Program-made: the position numbers and the translations under genes
Notes under the pieces: model-generated
What the model saw: the letters and a program-made list of their open reading frames with translations, nothing else
Databases searched by the model: none
What the model was told of the DNA's origin: nothing
In this document: positions 1 through 4,894 of the stretch, in pieces
Position numbering within the stretch: position 1 is the first letter of the stretch
How the letters are laid out: each line of letters starts with the position of its first letter
NCBI GenBank assembly: GCA_007123065.1
Contig: SKSI01000097.1
Location: 1-8,167 of the forward strand
From: Bacteroidales bacterium
GTDB taxonomy: Bacteria; Bacteroidota; Bacteroidia; Bacteroidales; UBA7960
Direction of reading: 5' to 3'
Length of the DNA: 8,167 bases

Positions 1-971
1 CAGGAGATAGTGGCCCTGTTGAGGTTTTACTCAGAAACCGGAATGGTTCTGATATTCCGGTATTGCTTTCTGCAACCCTGCTTAAAGATAGTTTTGGCGA
101 TGATTATGGGGTTGCTCTTTATGGAACGGATCAACGTGAAGCAATTGCCCTGAGGAACGAAATTAACAAGAGGCAGGTTTTAGAAGTTGCCCTGCAGGCT
201 ATGAGTGGCGATCTTGAATCACAGGTCGATAGTCATACCCGGGAGCTCAGGTATTCATTGGAAGAAACATCTTTAAAAATTAACCGGCGTAAGAAGGTTG
301 AAGGTGCCATTAAAGTTGAAATTGCCGATATGGAGGTAATGATGGGTGAGATTCATACGCGCATCAAGAAGAATATTGGAATCATTCTCTCTCTGTTGAA
401 GTATAACAGTAGCGAACATGTATTGCCTGAAAACCAAATCAGAAAAAAAATATTATTTCAGAGAATTAATACTGTTTTAATGGTCAACCAGCAGGTCCTT
501 ACCCACGACAGCTATGGGTTGGTAGACTTTAAAAGTTTCCTTGAAATTTTGATAAAAGGATACAAGGAATCCTGGAAGCAAGCGGAGAAAATGACTTTTA
601 GCCTCCAGGCAACTCCCGGATTGATATGGGTGGATCAGGCTATACCCCTGGCTATTGTGGCGAATGAACTGATCAATAATTCGATACGTCATGCTTTTGT
701 TGATGAACCAGCAAGCACAGCGATGACAGAGGTGGTTTTTTCGATGGATGAGTCAAAAATTTGCTCTTTTCAGGTATGGAATAACGGCCGGGGATTTGAC
801 CGGAGGAAGCCAAAAACCGCAACCGATTACTCAGGTTTGCAACTTGTGAAAATGCTTGTTGAGGATCAGTTGAGTGGTTCATTTGTGATTGAAGATAAAG
901 CAGGCGTTTTGGCTTCGGTTTCATTTCCTCTTGATCAGAAACGTCAGGGACATATTGGTCTTAATTCCTGA
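1..971 (+). CDS. PAS / HisKA_2-type sensor histidine kinase, 3' part (5' end outside window)
   Basis: The frame is open from base 3, giving 322 residues before the TGA at 969-971, so the start lies upstream of the window. Residue numbers here count from base 3. The first ~55 residues resemble the end of a PAS domain (VLLRNRNGSDIPV, then a strand ending VALYGTDQREA). A coiled-coil linker of about 60 residues follows. The phosphoacceptor motif GEIHTRIKKN (His at ~118) matches the EIHHRVKNN motif of the HisKA_2 class rather than classical HisKA. The ATPase part has an N box (NELINNSIRHAF), a G1 box (NNGRGFD) and the terminal SGLQLVKMLVEDQ segment followed by SVSFPL. Family knowledge: these autophosphorylate on His and pass phosphate to a response regulator. 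No receiver or regulator is visible nearby, and the signal cannot be inferred because the N-terminus is missing. The last 11 bp overlap the convergent DUF2851 gene. Confidence 0.9.
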   Translation, partial: GDSGPVEVLLRNRNGSDIPVLLSATLLKDSFGDDYGVALYGTDQREAIALRNEINKRQVLEVALQAMSGDLESQVDSHTRELRYSLEETSLKINRRKKVEGAIKVEIADMEVMMGEIHTRIKKNIGIILSLLKYNSSEHVLPENQIRKKILFQRINTVLMVNQQVLTHDSYGLVDFKSFLEILIKGYKESWKQAEKMTFSLQATPGLIWVDQAIPLAIVANELINNSIRHAFVDEPASTAMTEVVFSMDESKICSFQVWNNGRGFDRRKPKTATDYSGLQLVKMLVEDQLSGSFVIEDKAGVLASVSFPLDQKRQGHIGLNS

Positions 972-2256
972 ATGAGGAATTGCTGCTGAGAATTTTATTT
1001 CCAATCATGCATTTCAGACATTTCTTAGGTGTGCAGTAATATTTGTACAGCTCTAAAAGTCCTTGTGTTTCAGCGGCACTTTCAAGCTGTGAAAGCAATC
1101 GCTGCCATTGTCTGATGATTTTGTTGTTTTCCGGAGGTAATTGTTCCAGCAAGCTGATGGCACCCTCAAAGGCATGGGTGCCATTTTTTTCTGTCCTGTC
1201 AATGGCGATGGCAGGTGCAATGGTGTTTATCAAAAGGCGATTTATTGTTTCTTCTCCAATGGTTCCTGATTTTGGTGAAACAGGGTGGTCAAGCCGATAG
1301 TGCGACGACCAGTATGCTGAAGGCTGTATCCTGAAAAAACAACCAATCTCCTCTGCCCGATGACTTTGAATGATCTGCCTGAACCGAATTCCGCCATTAT
1401 TACAGATAAGCATGGCCAGTTGAGCAATTCGAAGATCCGGAAAATTCCCCGGTCTCATTCTGGAATACTTCCAGATCTGCTTACGCAGGGGAGGGGGCAA
1501 GTCGTGCTTTTTGCGCTGGTATTGGTATTCCACCTGAAGGGATTTTGGATAATCCTCCATAAAACTTTCTTCAAGCAAACCTGCCTGCCCGAAAAGCAAA
1601 GCCTCAAGAATGAATAGCTGGTTATGGTTTTTTTCCAGGATCAGCCTGTCAAGCCGCTGAACCAGAAGACCAAATGCCGTTTCGTTTGCCTTACCTGCCA
1701 ATACCCTGCAAAGCATAAATAAGAATGTTTTTTCACGGTCAGCGTTAAAATAGTTCAGGTAATGGTTCATTTCTTCTGTTTTCCTTTCAATCCTGCTGAC
1801 CAGCAAGCGCCATATCCAGTGTTTGATCAGGTAGGGATCAATTTGCCCAATGAGTTTTGCACAAGCGATCCATGTTTTGCTCCTCTCAAGCTGCGTGTAG
1901 TTTTCAAGAAGGGCGTGATCAAAATAATGTTTTACCTCAAGGTGTTGGATAATATTTCTGCTGCTGCTTGTTATCTCCCGATCGAACTCATATACGACAT
2001 GAAGTATGATGTTGTCGTACGCTTTATCTTTATGATGGTTATGTGCAAACCATTGTGACGAACGCACGTGAATTTCTACATTACCGGCCCATAAAGTATG
2101 ATCTATGCGCACCATGGCTGACAGGAAATCGGGTCCGGAGTTATGATTCTCCTGGCCGGGACTAATGATTTCCACATCCTTGCCACACACTGTTCTTAAT
2201 GGATTGCCGCGCAGTTTGCGATGTTTCCATAAAAACACAACAAAATCCTCATTCAT
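961..2256 (-). CDS. DUF2851 family protein
   Basis: A 431-residue protein of unknown function. Recognition rests on the N-terminal block typical of the family: an opening FLWKH segment, ISPGQENHNSGPDFLSA (residues ~31-47), WAGNVEIHVRSSQW (~56-69) and the AYDNIILHVVYE strand (~79-90). The C-terminus ends with a family-typical CTPKKCLKCMIGNKIL, placing cysteines at 408, 413 and 416 (C-x4-C-x2-C). There is no signal peptide or membrane segment, so it is probably cytoplasmic. The ATG at 2254-2256 begins with the usual MNEDFV-like family start. The leader is AT-rich with no Shine-Dalgarno, normal for this phylum. The gene is divergent from the zapA cluster and its 3' end overlaps the kinase on the other strand by 11 bp. 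Full length for the family as I remember it. Biological role is unknown; a nuclease-like reading of its conserved acidic and His residues is given under findings as a hypothesis. Confidence 0.88.
   Translation of the reverse strand: MNEDFVVFLWKHRKLRGNPLRTVCGKDVEIISPGQENHNSGPDFLSAMVRIDHTLWAGNVEIHVRSSQWFAHNHHKDKAYDNIILHVVYEFDREITSSSRNIIQHLEVKHYFDHALLENYTQLERSKTWIACAKLIGQIDPYLIKHWIWRLLVSRIERKTEEMNHYLNYFNADREKTFLFMLCRVLAGKANETAFGLLVQRLDRLILEKNHNQLFILEALLFGQAGLLEESFMEDYPKSLQVEYQYQRKKHDLPPPLRKQIWKYSRMRPGNFPDLRIAQLAMLICNNGGIRFRQIIQSHRAEEIGCFFRIQPSAYWSSHYRLDHPVSPKSGTIGEETINRLLINTIAPAIAIDRTEKNGTHAFEGAISLLEQLPPENNKIIRQWQRLLSQLESAAETQGLLELYKYYCTPKKCLKCMIGNKILSSNSSFRN
963..981. terminator. hairpin over the two overlapping stop codons (weak bidirectional terminator candidate)
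   Basis: AATTCCT (963-969) and AGGAATT (975-981) form a perfect 7-bp stem with a 5-nt loop. It lies on the junction of the convergent kinase and DUF2851 genes and covers the kinase stop codon. The stem is AT-rich and neither side is followed by a clean T run (only GAATTTTATTT about 10 nt downstream on the + strand). Termination activity is therefore uncertain. Confidence 0.3.
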
Positions 2257-2417
2257 AAATAATATCTATTACAAATAACATTATAAAAATAAAACAAAAT
2301 AAAATAAAGACAAACTAATTGTGCAATCTTTTTTCAATAACTTTTTTAAATAAAAAAATATTGTGTTTGTTAATTTAATAATTGTATATTTGTCTTAGCC
2401 TAAAGGATCAATTTCGA
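2257..2417. other. AT-rich divergent intergenic region
   Basis: A spacer of 161 bp between the DUF2851 start (reading left) and the coiled-coil gene (reading right), extremely rich in A and T with many short A and T runs. It contains the rightward promoter described separately. For the leftward gene only 7-of-8 matches to TAnnTTTG are seen on the minus strand (for example TTAGTTTG, 2311-2318), too weak to call. No open frame or stable hairpin is seen. Confidence 0.6.
2360..2392 (+). promoter_or_regulatory. Bacteroidetes-type promoter for the coiled-coil / zapA genes
   Basis: TATATTTG at 2385-2392 is a perfect match to the phylum's -7 element TAnnTTTG. ATTG at 2360-2363 can serve as the -33 element, 21 nt upstream of the -7 box. 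Transcription would start a few bases after 2392, leaving a leader of roughly 20 nt before the ATG at 2418. This position rules out the in-frame TTG at 2382, which lies inside the promoter. Confidence 0.7.
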
Positions 2418-2711
2418 ATGGATGAACTGACAGTGTTGCTTGAAGGGATTCAGCACAAAGTAAAAAGGCTGTTGATTGTCAATAATAAATTGAATGAAAA
2501 GATCGACGGTCTGGAGCGTGAACGCCAGGTTTTGTTAGCGGAAATCGAATCACACAAGCAGCTTAATGAACAAATGAACGACGCAATCCTTCATTTACAG
2601 TCAGCGAAAACTTTGGAGGGAAAAGATACTTTGGTGGCAAAGCAAAAAGTCAATGAACTTTTGCGGGAAATCGATAATTGTTATAAGCTGATAAAAAGCC
2701 AGGCAAAATAA
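2418..2711 (+). CDS. small coiled-coil protein upstream of ZapA (ZapB-like candidate)
   Basis: A 97-residue, highly charged, predicted all-helical protein beginning MDELTVLLEGIQ. Hydrophobic residues recur with heptad-like spacing from residue ~3 to ~60 (VKRLL, LNEKIDGLERE, VLLAEIESHKQL), and a second helix near the C-terminus contains VNELLREIDNCYKLIK. It has no signal peptide, membrane segment or catalytic motif. I chose the ATG at 2418 because the longer in-frame TTG start would begin inside the promoter; AAAGGA at 2402-2407 is a modest ribosome-binding site. The stop is 3 nt before the zapA start, so the two are almost certainly cotranscribed. Small coiled-coil genes directly before zapA are common in this phylum, and a role with ZapA in Z-ring organisation is inferred from that position. 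There is no clear sequence proof of ZapB homology. Confidence 0.8.
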   Translation: MDELTVLLEGIQHKVKRLLIVNNKLNEKIDGLERERQVLLAEIESHKQLNEQMNDAILHLQSAKTLEGKDTLVAKQKVNELLREIDNCYKLIKSQAK

Positions 2712-2714
2712 TGT

Positions 2715-3011
2715 ATGAGAGATCAACTGATTTCGGTAATCATTGCAGAACGCCCTTATAGATTGACAGTTGGCAGCGAAAGTGAGGAGGAAACTTTTCG
2801 CGAGGCCGCCAAACTGGTAGAAGAAAAAATGAAAAGTTATGCCAGCAATTATGCTTTTCGTGACAAACAGGATTTACTTGCTATGGTGAACTTACAATTT
2901 GCTGTAGAGTTTTTACGTTTACATGATACACTGAAGGGGCAAGAGGAGATTAAAGGTAAATTGAAAGAGGTTGACCATTTGCTTGATAAAATGCTGGCTG
3001 ATAAAGGCTGA
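2715..3011 (+). CDS. zapA: cell division protein ZapA
   Basis: A 98-residue protein with the ZapA family layout. The N-terminal β-rich part is QLISVIIAERPYRLTVGSES (ends near residue 23). A helix with EETFREAAKLVEEKMKSYA follows, then the conserved segment DKQDLLAMVNLQFAVEFL (~50-67), then a C-terminal coiled-coil helix through residue ~95. Length fits the family. ZapA is a cytoplasmic protein that tetramerises through its coiled coil and bundles FtsZ filaments at midcell. The start is the ATG at 2715, 3 nt after the upstream stop. An ATG at 2711 overlapping that stop is in another frame. No separate Shine-Dalgarno is visible, so translation is probably coupled to the upstream gene. The gene is followed immediately by the 6S-like RNA, then rny. 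Confidence 0.93.
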   Translation: MRDQLISVIIAERPYRLTVGSESEEETFREAAKLVEEKMKSYASNYAFRDKQDLLAMVNLQFAVEFLRLHDTLKGQEEIKGKLKEVDHLLDKMLADKG

Positions 3012-3036
3012 TCGTTCTTTGAAAATATTTCGATAT

Positions 3037-3245
3037 AACCCGCATGAATTCGATTGTACGTTTTTGAAACTCAACATTACTAAATCTTAGGGTAAGTTTT
3101 GGAGTTTCTAGGACAGGCCTCAATATTGCCGTTTCGGCAATATCCTCCTTAACGGGGGCAGTGGACGTTCGAAAAACACAGACCCCCTAGCCTTGTATAC
3201 CTGGGGTTTCATAAAACCTCATTGAATTTAATGCGGGTTTTTTTT
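3037..3245 (+). ncRNA. ssrS: probable 6S RNA (Bacteroidetes / 6S-Flavo type)
   Basis: About 209 nt with no open frame but strong RNA structure. A long-range closing stem pairs 3037-3054 (AACCCGCAT, then AATTC) with 3221-3239 (GAATT, then ATGCGGGTT): about 18 bp with one bulge, leading straight into eight T (3238-3245). At the midpoint a perfect 9-bp hairpin (3123-3131 with 3135-3143, loop TTT) forms an apical stem. Other possible stems are GAAACTC/GAGTTTC (3066-3072/3102-3108), GGGGG/CCCCC (3154-3158/3183-3187) and 3203-3209/3214-3220. A competing rod-like pairing joins GTTTTT (3060-3065) to AAAAAC (3172-3177). 6S RNA binds the housekeeping RNA polymerase holoenzyme by imitating an open promoter. 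The call rests on length, closing-stem architecture and position between zapA and rny, where I recall 6S being annotated in Bacteroidetes. No signature of tmRNA, SRP RNA or RNase P RNA is present. Exact ends are uncertain, and no good promoter is seen directly upstream of 3037. Confidence 0.7.
3221..3245 (+). terminator. 3' end of the 6S-like RNA: closing-stem strand plus eight-T run
   Basis: ATGCGGGTT at the 3' side of the long-range stem runs directly into T at 3238-3245. The stem partner is ~180 nt upstream, so the whole folded RNA would act as the terminator hairpin. The nearby hairpin 3203-3209/3214-3220 could help. The T run ends 22 nt before the rny start, so rny must be reached by read-through or by a promoter that I cannot identify. 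Confidence 0.6.
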
Positions 3246-3267
3246 ATTTACATAAACCAATGATGAT

Positions 3268-4827
3268 ATGATGATACTATCTACTATGAGTGTAATTGTT
3301 ATTGCAGTCGTAGCAGCCATATCTTTAGGTTTGGGCATATTGATTGCCGGCACGGTGATGCGAAAAAACATCATTCGCAAGAGCCAGCATATTCTTAAGG
3401 AGGCCGTCTCTGAATCAGAAGTTCTCAAAAAAGAGAAAATACTGCAGGCCAGAGAAAGCTTTCTTCAAATGAAGGCCGACCATGAAAAATATGTTTCCGA
3501 AAAAAACCAAAAGATATCGCTTGCAGAGAATAAACTAAAGCAGCGAGAGAGCAATTTCTCCCAAAAGATTGAGGAGTTACAACGAAAGCAAAATGAAGTC
3601 AGTGTAATTCGTGACAATCTGAACAACCAGCTGGATATTTTAAATAAAAAGCAGGTAGAGCTGGATAAAAGCCACCAGCTGCAGTTGGAACAACTTCAGG
3701 CCATCAGCGGAATGTCTGTCCAGGAGGCCAAAGACCAACTTGTAGAAGCTTTGAAAGTTGAAGCACAGTCCGATGCGCAGTCATTTATCCGTGAAGTAAT
3801 GGAAGAAGCGCGTTTGACATCCAATATGGAGGCTAAGAAGCTTGTGGTTCAATCGCTTCAAAGAACTGCAACGGAAGTTGCCATAGAAAACTCCGTTTCT
3901 GTATTTCCCATCGAGAGTGATGAGATCAAAGGGCGCATCATCGGGCGTGAAGGACGAAACATCCGCGCTCTTGAGGCTGCTACCGGTGTTGAGATTATTG
4001 TGGATGACACTCCTGAAGCCATTATATTGAGCGGGTTTGACCCTGTACGACGCGAAATAGCGCGTCTGTCCCTGCATAAACTTGTTACAGATGGTCGCAT
4101 TCATCCGGCCCGTATTGAAGAGGTGGTTGCCAAAACTCAAAAGCAGATCGAACAGGAGATTATTGATATCGGCAAACGCACTACCATTGACCTTGGTATT
4201 CATGGTATGCACCATGAGTTGGTCCGGCTGGTAGGCCGTATGAAGTATCGCTCCTCTTACGGTCAAAATCTTTTGCAACACTCGAAAGAAGTTGCCAACC
4301 TTGCCGCCACCATGGCAGCAGAACTGGGCCTGAACCCCAAAATTGCCAAAAGAGCTGCGCTGTTGCACGATATCGGTAAAGTGCCAGACAATGAACCGGA
4401 ATTGCCACACGCGGTATTGGGTATGAAACTGGCTGAAAAATACAAGGAGAAGCCTGAAGTTTGCAATGCGATTGGTTCACACCACGATGAAGTAGAGATG
4501 GATAGTCTGATATCTCCTATCATCCAGGTTTGTGACGCCATCTCCGGTGCACGCCCCGGTGCGCGTCGAGAGGTCGTGGAATCGTATATCAAACGCCTGA
4601 ATGATCTGGAAGAGCTCGCATTGTCGTATCCCGGTGTTGTGAAAACGTATGCCATTCAGGCAGGACGTGAGTTGCGCGTTATCGTGGGAAGTGAAAAGAT
4701 CACGGATGCTGAAGCTGAACAGATATCGCACGACCTGAGTAAGAAAATTCAAACCGAAATGACCTATCCGGGTCAGATCAAAATAACGGTGATTCGCGAA
4801 ACAAGGGCCGTGGCCTATGCGAAATGA
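3268..4827 (+). CDS. rny: ribonuclease Y
   Basis: A 519-residue endoribonuclease of full family length (~520). Domains in order: an N-terminal membrane anchor (residues ~8-30); a long charged coiled coil (~35-190); a KH RNA-binding domain with the GxxG loop in IIGREGRN (~224-231); and an HD domain with LLQHS (His 338), LLHDIGK (His 367, Asp 368), GSHHDE (His 405-406) and CDAISGARPGARRE (Asp 423). The C-terminus, ending near VIRETRAVAYAK, matches the family. RNase Y makes initiating cleavages in mRNA decay and RNA processing, tethered to the inner face of the cytoplasmic membrane, with metal bound by the HD residues. The start is one of three close in-frame ATGs (3268, 3271, 3286); none has a clear Shine-Dalgarno, and the shortest still keeps the anchor. 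The gene lies 22 nt after the T run of the 6S-like RNA. Confidence 0.97.
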   Translation: MMILSTMSVIVIAVVAAISLGLGILIAGTVMRKNIIRKSQHILKEAVSESEVLKKEKILQARESFLQMKADHEKYVSEKNQKISLAENKLKQRESNFSQKIEELQRKQNEVSVIRDNLNNQLDILNKKQVELDKSHQLQLEQLQAISGMSVQEAKDQLVEALKVEAQSDAQSFIREVMEEARLTSNMEAKKLVVQSLQRTATEVAIENSVSVFPIESDEIKGRIIGREGRNIRALEAATGVEIIVDDTPEAIILSGFDPVRREIARLSLHKLVTDGRIHPARIEEVVAKTQKQIEQEIIDIGKRTTIDLGIHGMHHELVRLVGRMKYRSSYGQNLLQHSKEVANLAATMAAELGLNPKIAKRAALLHDIGKVPDNEPELPHAVLGMKLAEKYKEKPEVCNAIGSHHDEVEMDSLISPIIQVCDAISGARPGARREVVESYIKRLNDLEELALSYPGVVKTYAIQAGRELRVIVGSEKITDAEAEQISHDLSKKIQTEMTYPGQIKITVIRETRAVAYAK

Positions 4828-4859
4828 TTTGAGTTAACGGAACTGTTTTAAAAAATGAT

Positions 4860-4893
4860 AAATCCGGTTATGCAAAATTGTGTAACCGGGTTT
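4860..4893. terminator. bidirectional rho-independent terminator between convergent rny and TPR kinase genes
   Basis: AAATCCGGTTA (4860-4870) pairs fully with TAACCGGGTTT (4883-4893), an 11-bp stem with one G-U pair and a 12-nt loop. It lies between the rny stop (4827) and the kinase stop (4895). On the minus strand the stem is followed by TATCATTTTTTAAAAC, a good T tract. On the plus strand the 3' arm itself ends in TTT and is followed by GTTATAT, a weaker tract. It probably serves both genes, better for the kinase. Confidence 0.75.
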
Positions 4894-4894
4894 G

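Noticed and set aside
2382..2417. A longer start (TTG at 2382) for the coiled-coil gene
   Set aside because: The TTG lies next to a perfect TAnnTTTG promoter box (2385-2392), so it would not be in the transcript; the ATG at 2418 also has a modest ribosome-binding site.
3037..3245. tmRNA, SRP RNA or RNase P RNA
   Set aside because: No tRNA-like ends or tag-peptide frame, no SRP GGAA/GGAG-type conserved loop, and no RNase P core motif; size and synteny favour 6S RNA.
3781..4752. Several long open frames antisense to rny
   Set aside because: They mirror the codon pattern of a strongly recognised RNase Y gene, have no recognisable domains and lack plausible start contexts.
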